DNA of 64,000 nucleotides. It comes from Siderastrea siderea (taxonomy: Eukaryota; Cnidaria; Anthozoa; Scleractinia; Rhizangiidae). Positions 48,058 to 61,355 of the stretch are shown here, in pieces. The stretch's first letter is position 1; every line of letters starts with the position of its first letter. The stretch lies in assembly GCA_964030785.1 (NCBI GenBank), contig OZ034975.1, forward strand, positions 15,138,142 to 15,202,141. The letters run 5' to 3'. The translations under genes were made by a program, and so were the position numbers. The notes under the pieces were generated by a model, which saw only the letters and a program-made list of their open reading frames with translations, was not told the origin of the DNA and ran no database searches.

Positions 48058-50554
48058 AAAACCTTTCAGTATTTGTTGTGCTTTCAATAACATGGCTACT
48101 ATGAAGTTCAAAATGCAGCAGTAACAACAGCCGTGAAACATTTCAGCACTAAAAAACATACAAGGAACACAATCCAGAAGCCCAAACTTAAAATTTATTG
48201 TCCTGATGAAATGAATAAATATTATCAAGTGACTGATGTTGAATGCACAGTTGATCAACAGAGATGCATGCCTATAAGCCACAAATTTAACTTCTTACCC
48301 CTTAAGCCCCAATAGTGATCAGCATCAAATTTCTCCTCATACAGGTCATAAGAATTTTGCAAATGATCGCCAAACATGAATTGTCTTAATGTTCAAACAA
48401 ATTCTCCAAATCAATAATCACAAAATCTACGGAGACCAGTAAGGAGAATTTGTCTAATGATGTTGGGGCTTAAAGGGTTAATTCAAAACTGTGTAGCAAT
48501 TGCATCATTCAACCGATCACTGGGTGCTGCAACATAAAACTGTTAAATTTGAAAGCCAAATAAATCTTAGCCAAAACCCCATCTACAGAGAACTCTATTA
48601 CAACCAACACATTTTCCCAGTCCCTTTCCCCCTTCCTGCCCCCGGGAAAAATCCAGCCCCTCTGGCCCACAGGTTTTCACATGGTCTTCTTCTGAGGGAA
48701 GGGGCAGGGCAAGTCGACCCAACTTAATAACTCCTTACATGCAAGGAATGTTCATAGCTTGAAAGAATGGGCTTTAAGTCTACATGTTATATGTTTTCCA
48801 GGTAATTTTTGAGCAGTTTGTAAACAAATTGTTGCAGAAAAAATACCCTGTCTTTTACATATAGGAGTAAAAAAGATCCTTATTCCAGATTGGTTTTGGT
48901 AAATTACTATCCAAGAGATAGAGCTTCGGGTTTCCTCCAGAAGAAATTTAGCTAGTGTTTTGGGTTTAATGAAATTCATTTTCTTGTTTCAGATGTATTA
49001 ATGATGTTGTAATATATAGTGAGAGTTAAACATTTTGATTTTCTTGAAGACAAGAAATAAATTGTCACTGAAAGATACAAAAGACGCCATTCCACATTTT
49101 TTCTAGGAATTTAAGAGTTGTCAGTAATTCACTTTAAATTACAAGGCAGTGTGATTGGAGTTCCATTCCAGTTAATCAGATTAAGATTATTTGCCCTACT
49201 TCAGAACTCAGAAGGGTTTTCAACGGTTCTAAAATTGTCCCCTTTTGTATGCCTGGGGTTGGGGAATAGGACTCGAGTAAACGAAACTCTGGGAGTGTGT
49301 CTGGGGAGGCATGGTAACAGCTGGAATTGAACCCCGCATTATCTTGTGGTTCCACTGTATTTATGGATGGAAGTGAATTGCTTAATACGTTGTGACTAAA
49401 ATTAGTCACTGTGTTAAATGTAGACAGAGCTCTCAAGTTGATTTGTTGCCAAATAGTGAGATTTTTGATGGCATGGCCGTCTGTTGTGACACTGAAGGTG
49501 TCACCTTTCTAGGGGATGGTCTGGGGGCATGCTCCCCCAGAAAATTTCGATAAATTGAAGTAGCTAAGACGTGTTTTTCTTTATTCTGAGCGGAAAGGAG
49601 GCCCTTCGAAAGTAACTATTCACATCCCAGAGTTTTCTTTTAATTGGACTAATATCAACTCTTTCTTAACATTCTGACTTATCCAGAAGTCAAATTAACA
49701 TGTCATAATGCTAAAAAACAGAAGTTTTTTCTACATGCTGTCACTCTGATCACTGATGCTCTTTGTTGTAGTTCCGCCATCATGTGTGGAGAGAGTCCAC
49801 GTTACCGGTCTGCGGTCAGCATGTGAGCATGTGCAATAGTTAGTAAATAAGGCTGGCTCTGCACGAGAAGAAAGCGTTCAAAGCCAGTACAAAGGGAACA
49901 TGGAGTGAGTTGTTCCCAGAGTGATGGTTCATTAGGCAGTCACTTAACTTAAGCAGCAATTTTCTGCCTCAAAATGAACTGTTAAAATCAAAAACCTTAA
50001 ATGCGTGAGAAATAGTAGTTTCAGCGTGAGAGTGTAAGATTGCAAATTGTTCATTTCATGTCCTAAATCCAGAGGTCCCGCTATTTTGGAACACATCCTG
50101 ATTTTCAATTACGAATCATACGACGTACATACAATTTAAAGCAGTGGAAACCCTAATTAGTTCGAAAACCCACTTTAACGATAATGAAAAGCACAGATTA
50201 AACAGACAAGACAGTCTTCGGATCAACGCTAAAAGGTATGGAAAAAATAGTCATAACAACAACAAGCCACACCATCTCGAAACGCGATCACGAAACAGAA
50301 TGTAACACTGAAATTCAAACGCTTCTTGTCTACGTAGATTATCACTGTAATGTATTATGGGCTCCACTGCCTACCTCGTGCGCAGAAACACAGCACAGAT
50401 GAAAACAGAAAATCCAGCCCTTCTTCGTCAATCGCATTAGCACATGAACATCGCAGAATTCAATCACGTGACATTCTCTGTGAGCAAGCGCGTGTGATCA
50501 CTACCCTTCCCTGGAGGAGTCCTCCTTCGTAATTAAGTGACGGTGGTGTGCAGC
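48058..50554. other. Intergenic DNA, right duplication copy
   Basis: Matches 7620-9180 of the left copy. No gene recognised; open frames are short and not shared between the copies. Confidence 0.55.
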
Positions 50555-50562
50555 TAACAGAT

Positions 50563-53375
50563 CAGGGCGGGAAAAGGTTGGGCGATGAAACGAACGCGTC
50601 CGAGCAAAAAGGTGTGATCCAGTGGACTGGGATCAAATTCGATGCTAGATCTAGGTTGCTTCCTTGGGTTTCCTCCATAATCCTGGTAATCTATGAAGTT
50701 CCCGAAAAATGCCGACTTTGGTTTATCTTTTCTTTGTCTTATCCGCCTTGATCGATGCTAAAAAACTGCCGAGAGACTGTCTCAAAACAAGCAGAGTAAA
50801 GTTTGGCGTTTTGATGACGCGTTGCATGACGCGTATTTATAATGCGTGCAGCTCGTGCAAGGTTAATCAGGACACCCTGGTTAAGGACGGTGGCCCCTAT
50901 TGCTAACGCGCACATTTTTTGCGCACCGCGCGCTCATCCCGCGCGATCGCGCGATTCCTGTATGTGCAGTGGTGCGAAAACAAAATTTTAGGTGTATTGA
51001 GTTGTTGTTTTTGTATTTCGCTTCGGCTGTGGGAGTGTTGACACGCAAATGGGGAACGTGAAACCAAAAACGAAATGGTAGGTTGATGAAAGAATCCGGG
51101 CCGTCGAAGCGCCAGCGCTTGCACGACAAAAAACAAACATCAACACTGGCTTCCGACAACAAGTGAAACATGGAAAGTAGCGCGGGAGGGATGAAGTTGA
51201 CTTGGCGAGAAGGTGGACGAACAGTGGATCTCGGCGTGTTAGCTGAATAGACTTGTTTTTCTGGAAAGCGACCGTCTGAAAAGACCACGATAGCGTCAAC
51301 CTTTCGGTTAAATTCTCAAGTACTTCGCTTCCACTTCCACGGTAAAGAAAATTACCAATTTGATTGTGGATTTACATATTATAAGAATTGTTTAATTGAG
51401 AGACTTCCTATGTTGAAAATGATATTCTTAAGATGTTAAAGTGAATAAAGTGAGTAACTTTTTAAATCTTTGGAACAAAATAATACAGCAACTGATCGCG
51501 AGTTAAATCTCTTTGCCGAATAACATTTCGCAGGCGAAAAACTTGTGCCATTTTCCTCCACAATTTACATGTGCTTGGAAGCTTCCAAAAATCTTTTTTG
51601 GGTAATATTGGCCGGTAAACTGCCAGATGCCGCCGGTAGCAATACTATTTATTTTAGCAAAGTTGTTTGATGGTTGACAGAACTTAACAGCCAGCAGGAT
51701 GCATGCGAATCAGTAACTGAAATTCGTTTTTACATTGACAAATCTGTGAAGTTTCTACCAGCAGCAAGTTAAAATGGCATTATTAGAGCAACTGTAGTTT
51801 CACGAGTACTCTCCTTGAAGTTAATTAGCTTTCCAAAGAATGCTGGAAGAAGAGCTGCCTGTGAAAGTTGTGCTGAAGTCTTGTTTTTGAAGAAAAATAG
51901 GTCAACTTCACGGTTTCCTCAGCGGTCCGTATTCTGTTTTTGCCTTTATGTTTTTCCATCGTCGTTTTTCATCTTTTGGTGAATAACGACCGAAATGTAC
52001 TGTATTTTAGGGGCCAATGAGTTGAGAAGCATCTTTACAAACCACAAATGCACTCCAATGTATGTGTGTTTAACGTGATCAGGATAAAACGCAGAACAAT
52101 TAGTAGAAAAGTACGAAGTTTTATGATGGCAAGACACTGTCTAGAGGACAAAGTTGAAGCAAACCACTCGTTTAGATTGAAACTGTGTCTCACCTAACGC
52201 GAAAACCGAAAGTTTCAGACACTTGAGCAGTATTGTATTTCAGATCTTTGGCAGTGAAATAATCACTCCCATTTTTAAGGTACTAACAGGTTGTCATTTC
52301 CACGTGTGGCATTTTCTTAGCAGAGGGAAAGGAAACGTATCTAAGGCTTACATCTGATGAAAAATCTTTCCATTTGTAATTTGTTCGTAAGAGATTAGAA
52401 AGAGTGAAAAGCGTAAACAAATTGTGAAGCAACTTCTTGAAAGAAAAACAAAAACGGCACCTAACTGACCCGCCCGATACTCTATGAAATATTAAAAGAA
52501 AACCTACCTCCTCTCGGTCTGGAAAAATGTCGATAGCTGTTATAAACTGCAGCAACCGATGGAATGAAATCGGGTTGACCTGCTGGAGTAGACGAGTAGC
52601 CGATTTTGATAACTCCACTGAGCGATCTAGCCGAATGAGAAGGAACAAATCGAAAACTTGACGAGAAATTTCAGCTTTCGATTACAGCTAGGTTAGTTCG
52701 CTTCAGAGCTACAGATTCCGATTTAGTGGCATTTCGTGTTATTTGTGCTTGTCTGTTTCTTTAGGAACTACAAATAGAATTGCTCCTCAGTTTAAACGGT
52801 TTTCTTTGCTATGTTTCTGTGAGATAAAGGGAGGAGAAATCTTTAAACTTATTTTCACTTTTAATTTGTTTACATACAGTTGACGACGTTGCGACGAATC
52901 ATCGCCATGGCGCGTTGCAAGGAGGCAAAGTTTAAAGTTGCAAAACGCCACTATCTCCAAATATCTCCAGCTAATTTTTTATTATGTTATGCAAAATTTA
53001 TCGACCTTTAAAATATGCAAGATTTAGGGTGGAGTAATTTGGAGCTTTTGTAAAAGAGACGATAAAAGACAACCATGTTATGTTTTGCAGCAAGAGCAAG
53101 CATTCGGCACCCTCAAATTGAACTCATTTTTAGCCAACTTACTGTGAAGTAGATTGACTAATATGCACGCAGACATAAACATTTTAAGCTGTGAGCCAGG
53201 ACTGTGCAAAAACGTTTTCATCATAGTGCACGCCTGGCTGAAAAATATAGAAAGAAAATGAGATTTTCGGTTTGTTGAAAGGTAAATTTTGCCGGCTCGT
53301 GCCAGTCCTTCTCCGCATCACACATCGCTTGAAGAGCGGACTGCTCGTTTCATCGCCCAACCTTTTCCCGCCCTG
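50563..53375. mobile_element. hAT-type non-autonomous element with 8-bp duplication
   Basis: Starts CAGGGCGGGAAAAGGTTGGG and ends with its reverse complement (31-bp ends, 50563-50593 and 53345-53375). TAACAGAT at 50555-50562 is repeated exactly at 53376-53383. An 8-bp duplication and CAG ends are the hAT pattern. The left copy (about 9200) lacks it. I see no transposase domain in its frames; the 135-codon frame at 50881-51288 on the minus strand is unrecognised. Confidence 0.85.
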
Positions 53376-53673
53376 TAACAGATTGAGTACCCTAACGCTG
53401 CTATTCGACCTCAAATATGTGAATTATCTTGCCCTGTTTTCAGATACAACCCTTATGCAAAACAAAATTTACAAATTATGTAGGGACTTTCATACCGGGA
53501 AGTCTGCGTACTAGTTAAGCGGCTTGTAGGGACAAAATTTCGCGGGAAAATTCACTAACTTGGTGGCCCTTCGAAAAGTGCAATAGTTTTATAAACGTTT
53601 TCATGTGAATTTAGACCTCGAAGATAGATAACACCACGCTTTTAAGTTCAGGTGAGAAAGAAATTCAAGAAAT

Positions 53674-55587
53674 ATGGAGAAGGGTGTAGAACATAACAAG
53701 GAAAACTGCGTGAAGTGGCTGTCAGATATCGGAGCCTCTACATCTGGTTCAAAACAAGAACTAACAATCAGAATAAATCGATTATCAAGGTATCAAGGAC
53801 TAGTCCAGAAACTCAAAGCAAAGTCAGAAAAAGCCTATTCTTGATTCCTTTGAAATTCCACCAGCCACAGCAAAATGGAGGGCAGCTAGCGACGATCTTC
53901 CCAGGGTCGATGGTAAAATGTTTACTCAGTATGTTTCAGAGAAACAAGAGGGTAGTGCTGGTCAGCAAAAGAAAGCGTTACAAATGTTCACAAGTAGAAA
54001 AATTGTCAATGTTAAAACTCTAGCCGATGGGCAAGACGTTTACGTTAAAGCCATGATAAAAAAGTCTTACGGGTCCATGCAACGCCCCACAGTTATTATG
54101 TTTGAAAATGGAATACCCAGCAAAGCTCGCTGTAGTTGTCCGGTAGGACTTAGTGGAATCTGTTACCATGTATTAGCACTACTTCTCTTCTTGAAACACT
54201 ATCATGAAACTGGAGAAAGAATACTAGCTTTAACAAGTACAGAACAGCTACAAAAATGGCATCGATGTTCACACAAGAGTTCTATACCAATGGTACCACT
54301 GAGGGAGTTAAAGTTAAATCTGCTGTACATGCTGAAAGAAAAGGAGGTGGCATTTAAGCGGCTGATCCCCAAAATAGCACAATGAAGCGTAATGTTCAAA
54401 AAATGAGCGAGGAAATGAAAAGAGAAATCACTAAAATCGAGGGAACTTTTAAACCTCTTGAACACCATGTGTACACAGTACTTGAAAATTCAATTATTGG
54501 ACCAACAACATCCCTATATCAACATTTAGATTTCAGATACTCTTTAAGAAAATGTCAGGCTCTAGTTGATCATGATCACTGTGAGGAATCATTTTGTCAG
54601 GAAAGAGTTGATTGTAATCAAACTAAGATGGATCTAGTGGCAAACAGCATTCAGAGAGCTCTAACTTCTAAATGTGTTGTTAAAGCAAGTGAACAGAAGG
54701 TTAGGGAACAAACCTCAGACTCACGGACAAGAGATAGTAAAGTTTTGCATGAGGCAGTCAGTCAGAAGAATAACCGAGTCATTGCCAGTATTGAAACTCA
54801 GCTTCAAGAAAAGAGGCCCTTAATGACAGTAAATATAAGCAATTTGAAGGCTCCTTCCCCTTGTGGACCAAATTACCATGATGTTCTACAGAACACCAAT
54901 GAATGGAAAGATCTACGTAAATTCAAAACAATTGGAAGTAGACTACCTGCACTCCTTGGTTTATATGGACAAGAGAAGTTCACTAAATACTGGAAAGTGG
55001 TTAAACAAGGTTTGGAAGAAAGTGATGTTCTTAAAAAAAACTTTGAGAATTTCAAGCGGGGTCACAAATTTGAGAAGGAAGCAATATCAGTATTTTGCCA
55101 TTTGTCCAACAGTAAAACTGAAACCTGTGGTTTCTTTGAGGATCCAATTGATTCAAATTAGGGTGCTAGTCCAGATGCACTGGCTGCATCTCCTTTCATT
55201 TTGGAAGTCAAAACAAGACCAGCTAAAACTGAGGGGCCACTTTCATCACTGAAACAGATGCCAAGTTACTATATCCAGCCTCAGTTAGAAATGGTGTGTA
55301 CTGGTGCCCCTTATTGTATTTTAGAATCATATCACCCTGAAACACAACAAGCATCATTTTTCCTTGTCAAGACAGACAATGTTTTAATGTCAGTTGTAAA
55401 GGACATCACAAACAGTATTTTGAATGACAAACCTTTGTTGGAGTGGTCACATTCAGAAAATAACTACTACAAACGCTTAGGAGAAAATGTGGCTGGACGT
55501 ATTCCAGACTTTGCAAGTATCAAACCCCTAGGGTCCTACATAAACACAGTGGTAAAGTCAGTTCCTAGGGTCGAGTTCTCAAAGTAA
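53674..55587 (+). pseudogene. SAP-SWIM-YqaJ exonuclease gene of the transposon, broken
   Basis: In order: a short SAP-like start (MEKGVEHNKENCVKWLSDIG) ending in a frameshift in an A-run near 53845; a SWIM zinc finger (CSCPVGLSGICYH, about 54130-54168); another frame change near 54300-54385; then the YqaJ/lambda-exonuclease-like domain with GASPDALA (about 55161-55184) and ILEVKTRP. An in-frame TAG lies at about 55159-55161, directly before the GASPDALA motif. YqaJ nucleases resect DNA for recombination; in these transposons the partner protein's role in transposition is not established. At least two frameshifts and a stop make it non-functional, unless small introns explain some breaks. Confidence 0.75.
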
Positions 55588-55766
55588 AGTCAAATAAAAC
55601 TCACTTAGACTGTCTTATTCAGCTTTTGAAACAGTTGTGTTTAATAAAGTCACAACTTGGATTTACAAACCATCTACTTTTACTTGTTTTCTCTGGGACC
55701 AATAGGGGCCATTGTCAGATTGACAATATGACACAATGCCTGCCAGGTGGAGGATAATAAGTCCAT

Positions 55767-57245
55767 TCATTGAACAGGCCAAACAGCATTCAAAATAGAC
55801 CATTCTCTAACTCGTCCAATAAACCTTTCAACATGAATTCTTGTTGATGCGATGTCAAAATTGGATGCAACCTCTGCCTGTGTAAACTGGTCTGACATCT
55901 TCTGAGCAGGGCGATTCAAGTGTACTCCTTTCAATGCACAAAGATCTTGAACGGCAAACCCTCTGTCTGCCATTAGTTCATGTTCTGGTTGAATCCAGTG
56001 GATAACCCCGGACTTTTCAGTGATGTTGTTATCTGATATAGAACCTGGGTAGATATCACTGAAAAGAAGACCCATCCCATGTGGGGCAATTCCTATGAGT
56101 GCTTTGCCTGTTATGGTATTCTTGTAATTGGAAAACACGAGAGAATTCAAATCAAGATTTGACACGTGCTGAAATTTAAATTCAGTACAATCGATGATCA
56201 TGTCTGTGAGTCCATGGCCAGTCTTTACGACAATGTCTGGCATTTTTTCTAGTAAAAAACCTGCTTCGGGCTTCAGGTCAATACAATTGAAGATTGTTTC
56301 TAGAAAAACTATCCCTGCAACGAATGTGTGTTGAACTGTGCTCTCTCCTACCTTGAGCATATAAGCCATCACACCCTGATGGAGAGAATGTCTACAGATT
56401 GTAAGAACTGCTAAAAGCTCTGTAGCTTTATCTAGAGTTCTCTCCCCATTACCTTTGCAATCAGGATAGATAATCACATGACAATAAGGCCGCACACAGT
56501 TCCAAAGAATATTGACTTGTTCAACAGATAATCCACAAAAGTACTTAAATGTATTTGGTTTCTTAATGAGGTTGGAGTAGATTAATTGCTCTTGTTGTAG
56601 CATTTTTATAGTCATTTTCAGTTCTTCATTCCGTTTAGTAGTCTTTTGCTGGATTTGTTCAATGTTTCGCATTTTAAATTTTAAACTAAGATTTTCAGTC
56701 CTGAGTTTTCTAAGCATGTCCTAAGCATTGGTCAGCTGCTCCGCTATCTTCTGCTTATCTTCTTCTGAAGCACGCAAACAAGGAGATAACTGTCGTTTAG
56801 ATAGGTCCTTTGGCTTTTTTGCAGCCGGTTGAAAATTGTCTCTTTCTGCTGGAGCTTTTCGTTTTCTAGAATTGCCAGACATCCCCTTGGCCAGGAAGAA
56901 TTTCCTTTCGAGCTGACGTAGTTTTAGTTTGTCAACCTTTGTTGTTTTCTTGTTCAGCTGAGCTTTTGCCTTATTAAGTTTCTTTTCCAGTGTCACTAAT
57001 TGGGAGGCTGGAACAGGAATGTCAGGTAAATCAGAACTCACACTTTCTCTGCATCCACGGCTCCAATGTTCAGCACAGATATGACCAGAATGCCAGTTTA
57101 TACCCGACGTTTGAAGAATTCTCGTGTACGCAACTTGAACCTTAGGGTCACGGGGCAGACGATAAAACTCAATGGGTTCCCCTTTCGAGTTTCGGGTTCG
57201 AAAGTTGTTGTTACAAAACGCTGAGCAGCAAAACCACTTCACCAT
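55767..57245 (-). pseudogene. THAP-DDE transposase with one in-frame stop
   Basis: Start MVKWFCCSAFCNNN (57245). A THAP zinc finger (C2CH: CCSAFC ... HICAEHW) spans ~1-65 and would bind the element ends. A basic, coiled-coil region follows. A single TAG at 56721-56723 separates this from the same-frame catalytic part (55767-56717), which has a DDE_Tnp_4-type core: DCTEFKFQ, IYPGSISDN...ELMADRGF and HVERFIGRVREW carry the three acidic residues. Apart from the stop, the frame is continuous over about 490 codons, so decay is slight. Confidence 0.85.
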
Positions 57246-57341
57246 GATGGTCATGCTTTCTCACAGATGGCCGCCATGTTTGATACTTTTGTCCCTACAA
57301 GCCGCTTAACTAGTACCCAGACTTCCCGGTATGAAAGTCCC

Positions 57342-59149
57342 CAGGTGAGGAGGCGTAATTTCACCGATGGTACAAGAGGAGTTTCTCCTGCCCGAGGGCT
57401 CGCTGGCCAGCGCTGGCTGGCATTACACAGACCGCTTCAATTGAGATAAGAAAAACCTGTTACTAAAGAATAAAACACGCCAGTTGCATAGCATGATCTT
57501 CGAAACGAAAACGGCTCAAATCATTCTCTTCGCTGACGATAACACCTACAACAGAAAATAGGTGTGGGGGTAGAGGGGGGGGGGGGGATTCCTGCACCCC
57601 ACCTCCGGCAACCTAACAAAAAAAATGTAAAATAGTCTCGTCGTGAAGTAAGAACTAGATGAAAAATGAAACAGTCGTTTCCTTTATTATTAACTTCTCT
57701 TGAGACGGCCTACCTTAATTAGCAATACCGTGCTCCTTGGCCGACCAACCTACTGTCTTGTTGTCTAAGAGAGCAGACTTTAGAAACCATCCATGCCAAG
57801 TCAGTTAATCTCTTGGATTATGAGGCGAGCCTGTATTACCTGACTGAAACAGCCTCATTGCCGTCCGGGCTAATCAAGCCAGAACTCAAACACGCACGTG
57901 TGGATGCTAGCGATGATGCGTTTATTGTAGTGCTTTTTATATAGTGAAAATCGGACCAACAGAATGAATGTCTCTGTTCCTTTTATGTTCATGCTTATGC
58001 TTGTCTCACTCGCTGTCTTTTTCACGAGAAGAGTCCTTATGCTATAATTATGGCTGCGCCGTCGATTAGGACTGTACAGTTTCTGCGATACTATGGATCT
58101 GGATACGAATCAGTTGGCTCTGGAGACAGGCCGGAAGTCCATAGGCATGCGCCGTTTTTGTTCATTTTCATTTACTGTTCATCTGCATGATTTTAAAATT
58201 TTCTATCCACAAGTTTGCGGTCATTCGCTTTTAAAGTCCACGCAACGAAAACGACCAAAAATTCTACTTTGAGTTGTGATAGGCTCCATTATTAGCCGCT
58301 GCCTCAGGCAAGTGAGCCCGCGCTCCTCAACTTTGTAATGGCTGAGGACGGAGGGCCTCCAGGCCATATGAATAAATAATCGTTATTGTTCACACCCAAA
58401 CGATAAATCTTGGTTTCAAAAAACATCGAAAGTTTCTTTCAAAATCTCCGTTGATAGAATATCTCTGTCTTAAAATAAAAACGCAAGAAAACTATGCAAG
58501 GAGCCCGGAACTTTAATCTCGCTCTTCTCTATTTGTAGACTTCAATTAATAAAACAACATGTAAGCTCTAGTGTCTTTTCAAGGACCTTCTATCTTCACA
58601 AACGATAAATCGAACAACAAACGAAAGCGGGTGCTTTTAAATTAAACGAGCTGGCATGCTCGCGTCACTATCCCCACCCCCCTCCCAAAAAAAGGTTGGA
58701 AGCAGGCTAACTAACGTCAAAGCTCTGGTGACAAATTATAAAGCCCTCAAGGAGCCCGAGTTTCTTATTGATCGTGCGCTCGCCTCAGTTCTCGATCGCC
58801 CGAGGGAAAAAAGAAATTTCTCAAAACACGCAACATTTGTACAGGAAACAGCAATGCCATGATCACGCTTAACTGGTTTATTAACAAAACGGTTAGTCTT
58901 ATTTAACTCATACAAGGATCACATTGAAGTGAAAAATGCACCAAGTATTACAGCTCTACAAAAATGCAAAATCACTGACCGTAATAAGACATTTTAAGTT
59001 CTCTAAAACAAGTAGCAAATAACAAATACGCACGAAAACACAGTCGATACTGCTATCCTGAAAACTCCGGTGCAATCACAAAATTACTATACTTTTTGAA
59101 AGCTGAGGGAAATACATTTTCTTTTAAAGGTAACATTGAATGGTGTAAC
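57342..59149. other. Intergenic DNA, right duplication copy
   Basis: Matches 9330-10330 and then 40796-41800 without interruption. A G-run lies at 57570-57589. No gene. Confidence 0.6.
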
Positions 59150-59380
59150 AACTTCTACCCTTGGATGGGATGCCAGTCCATCACAGCATTACCGTGGCAG
59201 TTTTTGGCCGGGACATGTCCCCATTTATACACCTGGTCAGTGTTAGAGAATGCGAAGTAAAAGTTTGTTGCCTAAGGAAAAAAAATCCAGTGCGCAGACG
59301 AACCTAGCGTCGAACCACCAACACTGAGATCTTTCAGTGAAACACGTCCGATGCGCTAACCACTACAGCACCACATCTCC
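59150..59380 (-). mobile_element. Full-length tRNA-derived SINE
   Basis: On the minus strand a tRNA-like head (GTAGTGGTTAGCGC, then GGTGGTTCGACGC as B box) begins near 59380 and is followed by the body with ATAAATGGGGACATG and TGATGGACTGGCATCCC to about 59150. Partial copies occur at 41805-41905 and 42880-43060. The tail's presence in both duplication copies shows this insertion predates the duplication. Confidence 0.75.
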
Positions 59381-59397
59381 ACCACTATCTAACAGTA

Positions 59398-59785
59398 CCG
59401 TTTTTACTCGATTAATCGCCGCGGAGCTCTTTAAATTTTTAGTGTTTCGGATCCGGCGCTTATTCGGGGGCTGCGTTTATTGGAGGGCGGCGCTCTTTAA
59501 AAAATCATAACATTCGTAAACGATAACAAGCAAATGTTAACAACAAAATAAACAATGTTCATATCAATGTCATTCACTGTCTCCTTTTTACAAAATGTCA
59601 ATGCCACTCAGTCGTAGTCGGATACGACATCAGAAGGCGTAGATTCATCACAGTCAAAAGGATTCGTTTCTGATGATGCTTCGATTAAGCGCCGCATTGT
59701 TGTGAATGAATGCGACGCATTCATATGCGGCGTGTAATCAAGGGCGGCGCTCAATCGGGGGAGGCGCTTAATCGAGTAAAAACGG
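59398..59785. mobile_element. TA-flanked 388-bp MITE
   Basis: Ends CCGTTTTTACTCGATTAAT and ATTAATCGAGTAAAAACGG-like at 59398 and 59785 are inverted copies; both are flanked by TA (59396-59397, 59786-59787). TA duplication suits Tc1/mariner-type elements. No transposase. Confidence 0.75.
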
Positions 59786-59787
59786 TA

Positions 59788-60916
59788 TCCAAGGGAAACA
59801 GGTTTCTGTCTGTGACTGCAAGGTGTGAGTTGGAGACAGCAAATACAAACAACAGTAGAACGGTATCCAAGGAAACAAGACAACAAGCGATAACGGCTGT
59901 TCAACACAACGGGGTCTTCTGTACTACAAAAATGCAACGTCCCAAAACTTTAAATACATCTTAAATCCCTAATATTTTAACCTACAATATTCCATATACT
60001 ATATGAAAATAACCTTTCCAGGAAAACTGTCCAATGTATGTAAATAACTCAAACTAACAAATACTTTTCAAACCGCATTGAATATTCATGACCCCTCGCA
60101 ATGACGTCATTGGCATTATGTAAGCAACTTAAGTGGCTGTCGGCGTAAGAACGGATAAGGCAAATTTTGGCCCCTCACCGATTTTCCTGAATTTTTCAGC
60201 GAAAGACAATCATTATATGCCATGAACAAATATCACATTTATTTGGATCAATTCTACTTTTTTCATTTTGGGAGGTGTTTTTCCAGGTCACCTCAAAACT
60301 ACCAAATTTGCCTTCGGAAACTCTGCGATTTTGCTGTAAATGTCGAGCGCTGCCAAAACGTGGGTGCACATCTGAATAAACCAAATGTTTTTTATATTAA
60401 AGTTCCGTCTTTCTTTAATAGCTTAAAGGTTTAATAACTGTATTTTACAAAATTTAGATTGAGATATGGATTTTCTAAGATACCTGCAACAAACTCCGGA
60501 GTGTGTGGGAAATTTGCCTACCAGAACTTGAAGACCATTTTCGCAAAAGTGGGACCTGACTTTGAGTCAAGTCTGCTATAATTCAAAAGTGCTAAGACCA
60601 ATCTACTAACTTATAAATTAAAACTTGTGGGCACTCTCCAATCCGCGCCGTATCGACCCCTGCGAATATCCCAAATTCGCCAAAAGCGAACGTATATAAA
60701 AGCGGTCCGACTGATAATTATTCCGATTTCTGAAACAAAATGTATGGAAGTCTCATAATAGCCAGAAAATAAGTGAGTAAAAAAATAAACAACACTGGTG
60801 TTGTTAGCCATTGTTGATGAAAACTCTGCCCGTTTTTGATATTCAACAGTAACCGGCAGTGAATATTTTTCGCTCTCATGGATATGCAAATTAAATTCTG
60901 AATTTTCGTTTGTCAT
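59788..60916. other. Intergenic DNA, nothing recognised
   Basis: AT-rich with short open frames only; no repeat that I can name. Confidence 0.4.
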
Positions 60917-60923
60917 CTCATAC

Positions 60924-61355
60924 CCCCGGGGGGGGGGGGGTACTCGGAAAAATTTTGATGGGAGTGTGCCGCTGGGACTCTGAAACCCTTAACCTATACC
61001 AGACCACGTTCATGTCGTTTTTGCAACCCTATTCTAGACTAGATGCCAAAAATCCCTACCCTATCCCAGACTAGCTATTTTCGAGCTATCCATCAGAAAT
61101 ATAACCACACAGTGCTTTTAATGGAAAACCATCTCTCGATCAACAATATTGTCACGATTTCATTTATATTTTTCACGATTTCATATTATAATTTTCACAC
61201 CACCCATTAGTTTCCCGGTAATTGATACCCTATCCTAGACCAAGACTCCCTGATTTCTATACCCTATCCCAGACCAAACTGCTTGAAAACCATACCCTTC
61301 ACAGCGGCACATACCTATATAGGTTATATATGGGAGTACCCCCCCCCCCCCCGGG
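60924..61355. mobile_element. MITE with G-run ends
   Basis: Inverted ends: CCCCGGGGGGGGGGGGTACTC near 60924 and GAGTACCCCCCCCCCCCCCGGG near 61355, with GTGCCGCTG / CAGCGGCAC further in. CTCATAC at 60917-60923 and 61356-61362 is a 7-bp direct flank. Internal repeats of CCCTATCC-AGAC type are visible. Probably hAT-related. Confidence 0.7.

Larger units (their letters stand above)
53483..57341. mobile_element. THAP-transposase/YqaJ DNA transposon (ISL2EU-like)
   Basis: Inverted ends of ~55 bp (53483-53537 and 57287-57341, GGGACTTTCATACCGGGAAG) differ at one position. Two convergent genes lie inside: a SWIM/YqaJ-nuclease gene on plus and a THAP-DDE transposase gene on minus. This two-gene layout is that of ISL2EU-type transposons. 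The left copy near 9290-9320 is the empty site. The target duplication is not clear to me. Both genes are damaged, so this copy is not autonomous. Confidence 0.8.
42480..59250. other. Right copy of the tandem segmental duplication
   Basis: Collinear with 1-10330 plus 40796-41905 as described for the left copy. Homologous blocks are interrupted here by copy-specific insertions at 44929-45508, 45978-48057, 50563-53375 and 53483-57341. Divergence is easily visible by eye, so the duplication is old relative to these insertions. Confidence 0.75.

Noticed and set aside
50881..51288. 135-codon minus-strand frame as hAT transposase
   Set aside because: No RNase-H-like or hAT dimerisation features can be seen.
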